Shown: one piece after another, positions 32,780-40,536 of the stretch | Layout: each line of letters begins with the position of its first letter | Numbering within the stretch: the first letter of the stretch is position 1 | NCBI GenBank assembly: GCA_963771025.1 | Contig: CAVYRL010000002.1 | Coordinates: 62,001 to 126,000, forward strand | Direction: 5' to 3' | Source of the DNA: Miltoncostaea sp963771025 | GTDB lineage: Bacteria > Actinomycetota > Thermoleophilia > Miltoncostaeales > Miltoncostaeaceae | Length of the DNA: 64,000 nt | Notes under the pieces: model-generated | What the model was told of the DNA's origin: nothing | Seen by the model: only the letters and a program-made list of their open reading frames with translations | Database searches by the model: none | Position numbers and translations under genes: made by a program

Positions 32780-33148
32780 ATGTACGCACGTCGTGCGTTC
32801 GTCGGCCTGCTGGCCGGCGCGTCACTCGCGGGCGCGGCCGTGCCCGCGCTGGCCCACACCGAGATCGTCTCGCGCTCCCCGGCCCGGGGGGCGGTCGTCA
32901 AGCACCTGCCGCACACCATCACCCTGCGCTTCGCGGAGGCGCCCCAGAAGACCCGCGGCAGCCGGGTGCTGCGGGCCGGCTCGCGCAAGAACCACGCCAG
33001 GCGCACCCGCCTCAACCCGAGGAACGCCCGCCAGGTGAGGATCACCACCACCGGCGATCGGGTGGGCCAGTACACGGTCGTGCTGAAGCTGCTCGCTCCG
33101 GACGGCGATCCCCAGACCGTCGTGTACCGCTTCCGGGTCAAGCGGTAG
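32780..33148 (+). CDS. copC: CopC-domain copper-resistance protein
   Basis: 122 residues, ATG 32780 with GGAGGG upstream. Signal peptide to about residue 25 (AVPALA), leaving a mature N-terminal His (HTEIVSRSPARGAVV) which in CopC proteins ligates Cu(II). A beta-sandwich of the CopC type follows, ending VVYRFRVKR. The second half is unusually basic (RAGSRKNHARRTRLNPRNARQ). Exported copper-binding protein, translated directly before the YcnI-like protein (stop and GTG adjoin). Confidence 0.85.
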   Translation: MYARRAFVGLLAGASLAGAAVPALAHTEIVSRSPARGAVVKHLPHTITLRFAEAPQKTRGSRVLRAGSRKNHARRTRLNPRNARQVRITTTGDRVGQYTVVLKLLAPDGDPQTVVYRFRVKR

Positions 33149-33853
33149 GTGGGACGAGCCGTGGCATGCCCACCGAGATTCGTCCGTCCCGGATCCGCGC
33201 TGATCGCGGCGCTCGCGCTGGCGGCGGGCGTGTCCACGGCGACCGCCCACGTGGAGGTGCTGCCGACCACCGGCACGGTCGAGCAGGCGCAGGAGTTCAC
33301 CGTGCGGGTGCCCACCGAGCGTGCGCTGCCCACGACCGAGGTCCAGGTCACCTTTCCGTCGCAGGTGACCGTCTACGCCTTCGCGCCGCCACCCGCGGGA
33401 TGGAGGATGACCACGCTGCGCCGCGACGGGCGATTCGTCGGGGTGCGGTACACCGGGGGGGCGATCCCGCCGAGCCGCTACCTCGATTTCCGTTTCCTCG
33501 GTACGCCGACGGCCTACGGCACTGCCGTGTGGAAAGCGCTCCAGACCTATGCCGATGGCAAGGTGAAGCCCTGGACCGGTCCTCCCGAGGCCCCCGGCGC
33601 CGCGTCTCAGGAGGCCGGTCCGACGGCGCCCGGCCCGGCCCCGGCGGTCGAGATCAGCGCGTCCGGAGCCGCTCCGGCCGCCCCGGCCACGTCGAACGGC
33701 GGCTCGGGCAATGACGGTTCCGGCGCCGCGATCTGGCTCGGTGTGATCGCGATCGGCGTGGCGGCCATGGCCCTGGTCGGGGTCGGCCTGCTCTGGGCGA
33801 GCCGGCCGATGACGCTCCCCTCGGACGACGACGACGCGACGCGACGCTCGTGA
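33149..33853 (+). CDS. YcnI-like copper-binding protein (DUF1775)
   Basis: 234 residues from GTG 33149. Signal peptide to about residue 33, then mature HVEVLPTTGTVEQAQEFTVRVPTERALPTTEV, the DUF1775 domain whose N-terminal His and conserved Trp (PPPAGWRMTTLRRDG) bind Cu(II) in YcnI. A Pro/Ala linker and a C-terminal membrane helix (AAIWLGVIAIGVAAMALVGVGLLW) anchor it. Sits between CopC and the CopC-CopD fusion; its TGA overlaps the next GTG. Confidence 0.9.
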   Translation: MGRAVACPPRFVRPGSALIAALALAAGVSTATAHVEVLPTTGTVEQAQEFTVRVPTERALPTTEVQVTFPSQVTVYAFAPPPAGWRMTTLRRDGRFVGVRYTGGAIPPSRYLDFRFLGTPTAYGTAVWKALQTYADGKVKPWTGPPEAPGAASQEAGPTAPGPAPAVEISASGAAPAAPATSNGGSGNDGSGAAIWLGVIAIGVAAMALVGVGLLWASRPMTLPSDDDDATRRS

Positions 33854-35271
33854 GATCCCGTCTGCTCGCCGGCGTGCTGGTCGCGCTCGTCGGGGCCCTG
33901 GCGCTGCCCGCCTCCGCGCTGGGCCACGCGGTGTTGATCACGGCGTCGCCGGCGGCCAACGCGCGGCTGGCCGCGTCGCCGCCGCAGGTCACGGTCACCT
34001 TCAACGAGGAGGTGCAGCTGCTGAAGCCGACCGACCTCAACGTGGTCGACCGGACCGGTACCGAGGTCAGCGCCGGGCCGGCGGAGGAGGTGTCCTCCAA
34101 CGCGCGCCAGCTGCGCGTGCCCTTGCGGCGCGGGCTGCCGAACGGCACCTACACCGTCCGCTTCCTGGTCGTCTCGGCCGACTCCCACGTGGTCGGCGGC
34201 TTCTATGTGTTCGGCGTCGGCCCCGGCGCCCTGAGCCCGCCGTTCCTGGGCGGCAGCGGTCAGAGCGGGCCCTCCGAGACCAGCGCCTGGGCGGTCAGCG
34301 CGCGCTTCCTCGAGCTGGTCGGCCTTGGCGGCCTGTTCGGCCTGCTGGTGATCCGCTGGCTGGTCTGGCGCCCGGCCTGGCGCGGTATGCCCACGCTTCC
34401 GGGCGACGGCGCCACGCGCCTGCTCACCTGGGAACGCGACGGCTTCTGGACGGCCTTCGGCGTGCTCGCCGTGGGGGCGATGCTCGCCGAGGGCTATCTG
34501 CTGCTCGTCAAGAGCGCGAGCGCCCTCGGGGTCAGCGTGCTGTCGGTGCTGCGCGATCCCGGTGAGGTCTCGACCGTGCTCAGCACGACCCACTTCGGCG
34601 ACCTCGTGCAGCTGCGCGGCGCGCTGCTGTTCGCGCTCTTCGTGATCGGCGCCTGGCGGTTCATCGCGGAGAGCTCACCGCGCGCCGTGGCCACCCCGGC
34701 TCGACCGGCGGGGCCGCTCTGGGCGGCCCTCGCCATGGGGGTCCTCAGCATCGCCGCGATGGCGCTGGTCTCCGCGCAGGGCCACGCGTCGCAGGCGCCC
34801 TTTCACGTGTTCCAGATCGTGGTCGACGTGATCCATCTCGGGAGCGTCTCCATCTGGATCGTCGGGCTGGCCTGGGTCCTCGTCGCCCTGCGGCGCCTGC
34901 CGCGGGTGGCCGACGGGGGCGAGATCCTGGCGGCGCGCGCCCTCGCCCGCTACTCGTGGGTGGCCTTCGTCGTGGTCGGGGTGGCGATCGCGACGGGCGT
35001 CCTGCGCGCGGCCGGCGAGCTCTCGGATCCCGCCCAGCTGTGGGACACCTCGTATGGGCGCAGCATCATCTACAAGGTGCTCCTGCTGTGCCCGATCGCC
35101 CTGCTGGCGCTGCGCAACCGACGCGTGGTGACCGCGCTCCGCGGCGTCCGGGTGCCCACCGCGGCCACCCTCCGGATGGTGCGTCGCGGCGTCGCGATGG
35201 AGCTGACCCTCACCCTCGCCGTCGTGGTGGTGGCGTCGATCCTGGTGGCCCAGGTCCCGGGACGGCTGTGA
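33850..35271 (+). CDS. CopC-CopD fusion, copper import/resistance membrane protein
   Basis: 473 residues from GTG 33850. Signal peptide, then a CopC domain (mature HAVLITASPAANARLAASPPQVTVTFNEEV, with VSADSHVVGGFYVFGVG) and a CopD-type membrane domain with about eight helices, including HASQAPFHVFQIVVDVIHLGSVSIWIVGL where His residues probably carry copper. Typical of actinobacterial YcnJ-like proteins. Ends the copper unit; a perfect 8-bp hairpin follows 6 bp after the stop. Confidence 0.92.
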   Translation: MRSRLLAGVLVALVGALALPASALGHAVLITASPAANARLAASPPQVTVTFNEEVQLLKPTDLNVVDRTGTEVSAGPAEEVSSNARQLRVPLRRGLPNGTYTVRFLVVSADSHVVGGFYVFGVGPGALSPPFLGGSGQSGPSETSAWAVSARFLELVGLGGLFGLLVIRWLVWRPAWRGMPTLPGDGATRLLTWERDGFWTAFGVLAVGAMLAEGYLLLVKSASALGVSVLSVLRDPGEVSTVLSTTHFGDLVQLRGALLFALFVIGAWRFIAESSPRAVATPARPAGPLWAALAMGVLSIAAMALVSAQGHASQAPFHVFQIVVDVIHLGSVSIWIVGLAWVLVALRRLPRVADGGEILAARALARYSWVAFVVVGVAIATGVLRAAGELSDPAQLWDTSYGRSIIYKVLLLCPIALLALRNRRVVTALRGVRVPTAATLRMVRRGVAMELTLTLAVVVVASILVAQVPGRL

Positions 35272-35277
35272 GATCCC

Positions 35278-35298
35278 CCCGCGCTCCCTCAGCGCGGG
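35278..35298 (+). terminator. Hairpin terminating the copper operon
   Basis: CCCGCGCT (35278-35285), 5-nt loop, AGCGCGGG (35291-35298): a perfect 8-bp GC-rich stem right after the CopCD stop. No U run. The rest of the 200-bp gap to 35477 shows no gene. Confidence 0.55.
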
Positions 35299-35476
35299 CG
35301 GGTGAGCTGTCCTCGACCATGCCGGCGGTGTCGCGCGATGTCGTCGCACTGCGAGGGCCACGTACCGGCGGGGGTATGAACGGAGGGCCATCCGTCACGG
35401 CTCGTGGCCGGCGCGTCCCTCACGCGGCGGGGGCGTGGGACACTGGGCGGACCACCCGCGCGACAGGAGGCGACCC

Positions 35477-35719
35477 GTGAACGACACGATCCCCCAGGCA
35501 TCCGAGGACGTGACGGCGGCGGTCAACCGCCGCCTCGGCGCCATCGCCGCCGAGCTCGATCGCGCGTTGGACGATGTCTCCAACCTGGGCCCCGCTCAGA
35601 TCCCCGCGGTCGCCGGCGCCGTGGCCGACGTGGAGCGCGCCGCCGCGTCGCTCACCCCGCGCCTCGAGTGGATCCGCTGGCGGGCGCGCGACCCACGACG
35701 CCGAGGTGGCGCCTCGTGA
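35477..35719 (+). CDS. Small helical protein, unknown
   Basis: 80 residues from GTG 35477 with a good ribosome site (AGGAGG, 35465-35470). Sequence is helical and rich in Ala and charged residues (VTAAVNRRLGAIAAELDRALDDVSNLG, PAVAGAVADVERAAASLTPRLEWIRW). No membrane helix and no family recognised. Stop overlaps the GTG of the VOC protein, so the two are coupled. Confidence 0.6.
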   Translation: MNDTIPQASEDVTAAVNRRLGAIAAELDRALDDVSNLGPAQIPAVAGAVADVERAAASLTPRLEWIRWRARDPRRRGGAS

Positions 35720-36117
35720 GATCCACACCGCCCATCGACCTCGTCCGTGGAGTGGACTTCGTCTCCGTGCCGACCCGGGACCTCGCCGCCTCGGTGGTCT
35801 TCTACGGCGAGAAGCTCGGACTGCGGTGCTCCGCCCACGACCCGGGGCGCAACTTCGCCGAGTTCGAGACCGGCAACCTGACGCTCAGCGTGATCGACGC
35901 GCAGTCGATGGGGCTCGGGCACAACCCCAACCACAACCACATCGCGCTGCACGTGGACGACGTCGCCGCTGCGCGCGCCGTCCTCGAGGCGCACGGCGTG
36001 GTGTTCACGGGCGACATCTTCGACACCGGCGTGTGCCACATGGCGTTCTTCGCCGACCCCGACGGCAACGCGCTGATGCTCCACCATCGCTACGCCCCGC
36101 GAACCGACGCGGCGTAG
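35716..36117 (+). CDS. VOC-superfamily protein (glyoxalase/dioxygenase fold)
   Basis: 133 residues from GTG 35716 (GTGA overlap). Paired beta-alpha-beta-beta-beta units: VDFVSVPTRDLAASVVFYGEKLGL, then NHIALHVDDVAAARAVLEAHGV, VCHMAFFADPDGNALMLHHRYA. Metal ligands of the family are recognisable (His in NHNHIALHV, Glu replaced near the end by L-M-L-H-H), so catalytic type is uncertain. Members include glyoxalase I, dioxygenases and antibiotic-binding proteins. Its TAG lies within a 14-bp palindrome shared with the next gene's stop. Confidence 0.85.
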   Translation: MRSTPPIDLVRGVDFVSVPTRDLAASVVFYGEKLGLRCSAHDPGRNFAEFETGNLTLSVIDAQSMGLGHNPNHNHIALHVDDVAAARAVLEAHGVVFTGDIFDTGVCHMAFFADPDGNALMLHHRYAPRTDAA

Positions 36118-36123
36118 CCGCGG

Positions 36124-36360
36124 CTACTGGCGGTAGCCCTCCACGGTGTCCTCGGGGCGCTCGCTGGCCGCGTCGGGGTCGAGGCCGAACTCCTCGCGGG
36201 CCCGGCGCTGGCGCAGGAGGTCCCAGTAGCGGTCGAGCTCCACCCTCACGCGCTCCAGCCGCTCGTGGCGGCTGGGGTCCTCGTCGGGGCCCTCCCCCAG
36301 GAGGCGGTGCTCCTCGGCGACCAGTTCTTCGATGTGGGCGCTGACGTCCCCGTGCTCCAT
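36124..36360 (-). CDS. DUF2630 family protein
   Basis: 78 residues, ATG 36360 with GAGGGGTGGG upstream. Contains the family pattern VSAHIEELVAEEHRLLG, ERVRVELDRYWDLLRQRRAREEFG, DPDAASERPEDTVEGY. Short helical actinobacterial protein of unknown function. Monocistronic; converges on the VOC gene with a 6-bp gap. Confidence 0.88.
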   Translation of the reverse strand: MEHGDVSAHIEELVAEEHRLLGEGPDEDPSRHERLERVRVELDRYWDLLRQRRAREEFGLDPDAASERPEDTVEGYRQ

Positions 36361-36412
36361 GACCCACCCCTCGGTTCGATCGCGGCCGCCGCAGCGCGCC
36401 GCGCGTGAGCTC

Positions 36413-37912
36413 TCAGTTCTTCTTACTCCCCTTCGCGCGTTTCAGCGCCGCCGCCAGCCCCTCCGTGATCTTCTCGAGCACCGCGACCCGCGCGTAACGC
36501 TTGTCGTCGGCGGGGATGACGTACCAGGGCGATGCGTCCGACGAGGTCCGCAGCACCATCTGGTCGACCGCCTGGGCGTACTCCTCCCATTTCTCGCGGT
36601 TGCGCCAATCCTCCTCGGTGATCTTGTGCTGCTTGTAGGGCGTCAACTCGCGGGCCTCGAAACGCGCCAGTTGCTCCTCGGGGGAGATGTGCAGCCAGAA
36701 TTTCTGCACCAGGCATCCGCGCTCGACCAGATGGTCCTCGAAATCGTTGATCTCGTCGTAGGCCCGCTGCCACTCGGCGTCGGTCGCGAGACCCTCCACG
36801 CGCTCGACCAGCACCCGGCCGTACCAGGTGCGGTCGTAGGCGACGAGGTTCCCCGCGGCCGGCAGGTCCCGCCAGAAGCGCCACAGGTAGTGGTACCGCA
36901 GCTCCTCCGGCGTGGGCGCCGCCGTGGAGATCACCCGGTAGTCGCCGGCCTCGAGCGATTGGGTCACCCGGCGGATGACGCCGCCCTTGCCCGCGGCGTC
37001 CCATCCCTCGAACGCGAGGACCGTCGACACGCCGCGCTCCCGGGCCGTCAGCGACAGCTCGTGCAGCCGGCCCTGCAGCTTCGCCAGCCGCGCCTTGTAG
37101 GTGGCCTTGTCCAACGAGGCCGTCAGGTCGACCCGCGACAGCACGGTGATCTGGTCCCCGCCCGGCGCGAACAGCTTGGGCGAGACGTCCACGCCGGCCG
37201 GCGCCGGCTCGGCGAGGCGCGCGGTCACCGCATCGAGGATCGTGCGCGCGATCGCGACGCTGCGGTAGCGCTCGTCGGTCGACTCCACAACGGTCCACGG
37301 CGCGCCGGGCGCGGACATGCGGCGCAGCAGGCGCTCGACCACCGGGCGGGCCTCGGGGAGCGTCTCCAGCACCGCCCAGTCCGCCTCGTCCACCCTCCAG
37401 CCACGCCGCCCGTCCTTGCGCGCCGCCTTCAGCCGGGCCTTCTGCTCCTTCGCCGGGGTGTGGAGGAACAGCTTCACCACAAGCGCGCCGTCGGCGACGA
37501 GGTCCGCCTGGAGGGCCTCGAGGTGGCGCACCCAGTCGTCGAACTCGGCCTCGCCGACCTCGCCGGACACCAGCGCGGCCACCTGGTGGAACAGCCCGCC
37601 CGCCCACAGCGCCATCCGGCCCTTCGGCGGGATCGACCGCCACAGGCGCCAGAAGCGCGGGCGCTCGAGCTCCTCGCAGGTCGGATCGCGAAAGACGTAC
37701 GTCCGCAGGTAGCGGGCGTCGAACCACTCGTTGAGCAGGTTGACCGCGTCGTTCGCCGCGATGCGATCGTCTCCGGCGATCAGGACGATCACCGGGAAGT
37801 CGGCGTTCCTCAGGTCGTACTGGACGTTGACCAGATCGACGCGCAGGGCCGGGACGATTCGCCCGAAGTCCTCCTTCGTCATCCGGTTGCCGACCTCGGC
37901 CGCCGTGAGCAC
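36413..37912 (-). CDS. pap: Polyphosphate:AMP phosphotransferase (tandem PPK2)
   Basis: 499 residues from GTG 37912 (GGGAGG 7 nt upstream). Two fused PPK2 domains. The C-terminal one has Walker A FEGWDAAGKGG, Walker B-like VAYDRTWYGRVLVERVEG and the lid KFWLHISPEEQLARFEAR. In the N-terminal one the P-loop is degenerate (IAGDDRIAANDAVN), as known for the PAP class in which only the second half is catalytic. Makes ADP from AMP and polyphosphate, which together with adenylate kinase regenerates ATP. Ends in a basic tail (KRAKGSKKN). Confidence 0.92.
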   Translation of the reverse strand: MLTAAEVGNRMTKEDFGRIVPALRVDLVNVQYDLRNADFPVIVLIAGDDRIAANDAVNLLNEWFDARYLRTYVFRDPTCEELERPRFWRLWRSIPPKGRMALWAGGLFHQVAALVSGEVGEAEFDDWVRHLEALQADLVADGALVVKLFLHTPAKEQKARLKAARKDGRRGWRVDEADWAVLETLPEARPVVERLLRRMSAPGAPWTVVESTDERYRSVAIARTILDAVTARLAEPAPAGVDVSPKLFAPGGDQITVLSRVDLTASLDKATYKARLAKLQGRLHELSLTARERGVSTVLAFEGWDAAGKGGVIRRVTQSLEAGDYRVISTAAPTPEELRYHYLWRFWRDLPAAGNLVAYDRTWYGRVLVERVEGLATDAEWQRAYDEINDFEDHLVERGCLVQKFWLHISPEEQLARFEARELTPYKQHKITEEDWRNREKWEEYAQAVDQMVLRTSSDASPWYVIPADDKRYARVAVLEKITEGLAAALKRAKGSKKN

Positions 37913-37967
37913 CGCTCAACCTCCCGGGAGTACGCCGGCCAATCCTGTCAGGTCGCGGCGGTGTGCC

Positions 37968-38660
37968 TCAGCCCCGGCGCGGCCGCGGGCCCGGCCGCGG
38001 GCCGCCGGAACACGCCCCGCGCATCGCCGTGTCCACCTGGGTGAACGACAGCGGAGCGACCGGGAGCGGAGTGGGCGCGTCGCGGCGCGTGCGGATGCCG
38101 TCCAGCAGGATCCCGAGCGCGCGGCGCCAGGCCTCGCGATCGGCCGCCTCCGTGTAGTCGGCCACGGCCCGCATCATGATGTTCATCAGGGGCAGGTCCG
38201 ACGGCGCGAGATCCCCGCGCACGACGCCCGCGGCCTGCGCGCGGCAGAGCAGCACCTCGGCCTTGGGGGCGATGCGCGCGCGCGTCCGTGCCACGCGGTC
38301 GCGGGCGTCCGCGCTCCCGGCCAGCAACTCGCTCAGCCCCCGGTCGCAGGTGATCAGGACCATGGTGCGCTCGAGGAATCCGGTGAGCCCGGCCCACGGA
38401 TCGTCCTCGGCCAGGCAGTCCTCCAGGATCCCGTCGATCTCGGCCAGCCGGGTCTCGAACAGCGCCTCGATCAGCAGTCCCTTGTCCGGGAAGCGGCGGT
38501 AGACGGTCGCGACGCCCACGCCCGCCCGGTCCGCGATCTGGTCCATGGTCGCGTCGAGCCCGATCTGGGCGAAGACCTCGCGGGCCGCCCCGAGGATCAG
38601 GGCGCGGTTGCGCTCCGCGTCGCGGCGCAGAGGGCGCTCGGCTGTCCCTCCCGTGCTCAC
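37968..38660 (-). CDS. TetR-family transcriptional repressor
   Basis: 230 residues from GTG 38660, preceded by TAGGAT at 6 nt (leaderless type). N-terminal helix-turn-helix: RNRALILGAAREVFAQIGLDATMDQIADRAGVGVATVYRRFPDKGLLIEALF. The ligand domain (about 75-200) resembles the SBD-type C-terminus common in Actinomycetota. A near-perfect 9+9 bp palindrome sits between this gene and the divergent PAP2-type gene, so it very likely represses both. Confidence 0.92.
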   Translation of the reverse strand: MSTGGTAERPLRRDAERNRALILGAAREVFAQIGLDATMDQIADRAGVGVATVYRRFPDKGLLIEALFETRLAEIDGILEDCLAEDDPWAGLTGFLERTMVLITCDRGLSELLAGSADARDRVARTRARIAPKAEVLLCRAQAAGVVRGDLAPSDLPLMNIMMRAVADYTEAADREAWRRALGILLDGIRTRRDAPTPLPVAPLSFTQVDTAMRGACSGGPRPGPRPRRG

Positions 38661-38672
38661 GCGCGGATCCTA
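38661..38672 (-). promoter_or_regulatory. Leaderless-type -10 (TAGGAT) of the tetR gene
   Basis: On the minus strand TAGGAT (38672-38667), 6-nt spacer, GTG 38660. Confidence 0.55.
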
Positions 38673-38676
38673 ACAG

Positions 38677-38699
38677 AATCGGAGGCATCACCTCCGTTT
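38677..38699. promoter_or_regulatory. TetR operator between divergent promoters
   Basis: AATCGGAGG-CATCA-CCTCCGTTT: 9-bp arms with one mismatched position around a 5-bp centre. It lies 4 bp from the tetR -10 and 6 bp from a -10-like TAGGGT (38706-38711) for the PAP2-type gene, where a bound repressor would block both. Confidence 0.7.
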
Positions 38700-38705
38700 A
38701 CCTGG

Positions 38706-38711
38706 TAGGGT
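38706..38711 (+). promoter_or_regulatory. -10-like TAGGGT for the PAP2-type gene
   Basis: TAGGGT just downstream of the TetR palindrome; transcription from about 38718 would give a 42-nt leader to ATG 38760. Confidence 0.4.
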
Positions 38712-38725
38712 TCCCGGCACGCCAA

Positions 38726-38745
38726 GGTGATTCCTCGGAATCACC
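38726..38745. promoter_or_regulatory. Perfect 20-bp palindrome in the leader of the PAP2-type gene
   Basis: GGTGATTCCTCGGAATCACC: two 9-bp arms with a 2-bp centre. Just before the ribosome site (GAGGGAG, 38749-38755). Either a second operator or an mRNA hairpin next to the start. Confidence 0.6.
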
Positions 38746-38759
38746 CACCGAGGGAGTCG

Positions 38760-39548
38760 ATGGGCATGTCGCGGGTGGCCGCCACGAGGACGGGCAACGG
38801 GTTCCGGCTGTCGGGGTGGCCCACCGAGATCGCGCTTTTCGGCCTGGCCTTGCTCGCGTACGAGGGGGCGCGCGCGGTCACCCGGGGCAGCACGCCCGAC
38901 GCGCTCGCCAACGCCCATCGCGTCTTCGGCCTGGAGACGTCGCTCGGCATCAACGTCGAGGCGGGCCTGCAGAGCGCGGTGCTCGGCACGCCGTGGCTCC
39001 CGGCGCTGGACTGGGTGTACCTGCTCGCCCAGCAGGCGATCCTCGCGATCGGGATCGTCTACGTCTATCGGGCCAGCCGGCCGGTCTACCGCACGCTGCG
39101 CACCACCCTCCTCGCCACCTGGGTGCTGACGCTGCCGGTCTACGCGCTGTTCCCGACAGCGCCGCCGCGGCTCAGCGGGCTGGGCCTGCTCGACACCGTG
39201 AGCGCCGGCACGCCGATCGCGCTGGGCTCCGGCTCGGCCACCCTCTTCTACAACCCCTACGCGGCGGTGCCGAGCCTGCACGCCGGCTTCGCCGTCGCCC
39301 TGGGAATCGCCGTCGCCCTCACCGCGGGCTCGCGGTTGCTGCGCCTCGCCGGCGTGCTGTGGGGCCCCCTGGTGATCGTCTCGACGTTCGCCACCGGCAA
39401 CCATTTCGTCGTGGACGCGATGGCCGGGGTCGCGATCACCGCCGTGGGCTTCGGCATCGCGCTGGGCATCGGTCGCCTGCGTCGCGCGGCGTCCCGCCCG
39501 GACACGAGCGCGTCCCTCCGTCACGGGGGCGGCACGGCGTACATTTGA
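38760..39548 (+). CDS. PAP2-superfamily membrane protein (Aur1-like lipid phosphate transferase)
   Basis: 262 residues from ATG 38760 (ribosome site GAGGGAG; ATT/ATG codons further up have none). About six membrane helices. The PAP2 catalytic motifs are NPYAAVPSLHAGFAVA and TFATGNHFVVDAMAGV (His and Asp of motif 3); the first Lys-Arg motif is not obvious, as in the inositol-phosphoceramide-synthase-like PAP2_3 group. Likely acts on a membrane lipid phosphate. Under TetR control by position. Confidence 0.85.
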   Translation: MGMSRVAATRTGNGFRLSGWPTEIALFGLALLAYEGARAVTRGSTPDALANAHRVFGLETSLGINVEAGLQSAVLGTPWLPALDWVYLLAQQAILAIGIVYVYRASRPVYRTLRTTLLATWVLTLPVYALFPTAPPRLSGLGLLDTVSAGTPIALGSGSATLFYNPYAAVPSLHAGFAVALGIAVALTAGSRLLRLAGVLWGPLVIVSTFATGNHFVVDAMAGVAITAVGFGIALGIGRLRRAASRPDTSASLRHGGGTAYI

Positions 39549-39552
39549 CCCC
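39540..39552 (+). promoter_or_regulatory. Leaderless-type -10 (TACATT) before ATG 39553
   Basis: TACATT at 39540-39545, 7-nt spacer, ATG 39553. The -10 overlaps the last codons of the preceding gene. Confidence 0.55.
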
Positions 39553-40536
39553 ATGATCTTGGGCTGCGCGATCTACCGGGAGGGCGTGCGCGTGGCGTCT
39601 CCGGAGAACCTGGCCGGAATCGGGCAGGCCTGCCGGAGCGGCGGGGGCATCGCGTGGATCGGGCTCTACGAGCCCACGAGGGATGAGTTCGACGCGGTGG
39701 CGGCCGAGTTCGGCCTCCACGAGCTGGTCGTGGAGGACGCCGTCAACGCCCACCAGCGCCCGAAGCTCGAGCGGTACGGCAACACCCTGTTCTGCGTCCT
39801 GCGGCCGGCCCGGTACGTCGACGAGACCGAGACCGTCGAGTTCGGGGAGTTGCACATCTTCGCCGGCACCGACTTCGTCATCACCGTGCGGCACGACGCC
39901 GCCGCGGATCTCGCCCCGGTGCGCGAGGGCCTCGAGTCCCGCCCCGACCTGCTCAGGCGTGGTCCCGTGGCGGTGCTGCACGCCATCATGGATCGGGTGG
40001 TCGACGACTACTCGCCCGTCATCGCCGGCCTCGAGAACGACATCGACGAGATCGAGGACGAGGTCTTCGGCGGTGAGACCGAGGTGTCGCGGCGCATCTA
40101 CGAGCTCTCCCGCGAGGTGATCGCCTTCCAGCGGGCCACCGCGCCCCTGCCTCCGATGCTCGGCGTGCTGATGGCCGATCCGGCCGTCGGCGACGAGGAG
40201 CGCCGCTACCTGCGCGACGTCCAGGACCACGCGCTGCGGGTGCAGGATCAGACCATCAGCTTCCGGGAGCTGCTCCAGAACATCCTGAACGTGAACCTCA
40301 CACTCGAGACGAAGATGCTCTCGGAGGCCTCCATCGCCCAGAACGAGGAGGTGAAGAGGATCTCCGCCTGGGCCGCGATCCTCTTCGCGCCCACGCTGAT
40401 CGGGACCATCTACGGGATGAATTTCGACCACATGCCCGAGCTGCACTGGCGTTTCGGCTATCCGTACGCCCTGGGCCTGATGCTCACCACCTCGCTGGTG
40501 CTCTACGTCATCTTCCGCAGGCGCGACTGGATTTGA
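39553..40536 (+). CDS. corA: CorA-family magnesium/cobalt channel
   Basis: 327 residues. Cytoplasmic alpha/beta funnel (about 1-230) followed by two C-terminal membrane helices, the first ending in the selectivity motif YGMNFDHMPEL and the second ending FRRRDWI. The long stalk helix has MLSEASIAQNEEVKRISAWAAILFAPTLIG, as in CorA. Forms a pentameric Mg2+ channel in the membrane. Leaderless-type start. Stop overlaps the TTG of the methyltransferase gene. Confidence 0.95.
   Translation: MILGCAIYREGVRVASPENLAGIGQACRSGGGIAWIGLYEPTRDEFDAVAAEFGLHELVVEDAVNAHQRPKLERYGNTLFCVLRPARYVDETETVEFGELHIFAGTDFVITVRHDAAADLAPVREGLESRPDLLRRGPVAVLHAIMDRVVDDYSPVIAGLENDIDEIEDEVFGGETEVSRRIYELSREVIAFQRATAPLPPMLGVLMADPAVGDEERRYLRDVQDHALRVQDQTISFRELLQNILNVNLTLETKMLSEASIAQNEEVKRISAWAAILFAPTLIGTIYGMNFDHMPELHWRFGYPYALGLMLTTSLVLYVIFRRRDWI

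Noticed and set aside
36332..38044. 570-codon open frame on the plus strand opposite the polyphosphate:AMP phosphotransferase
   Set aside because: It mirrors the codon phase of a real gene on the minus strand; its translation is Arg/Pro/Leu/His-rich with no domain, as expected for antisense of GC-rich coding DNA.
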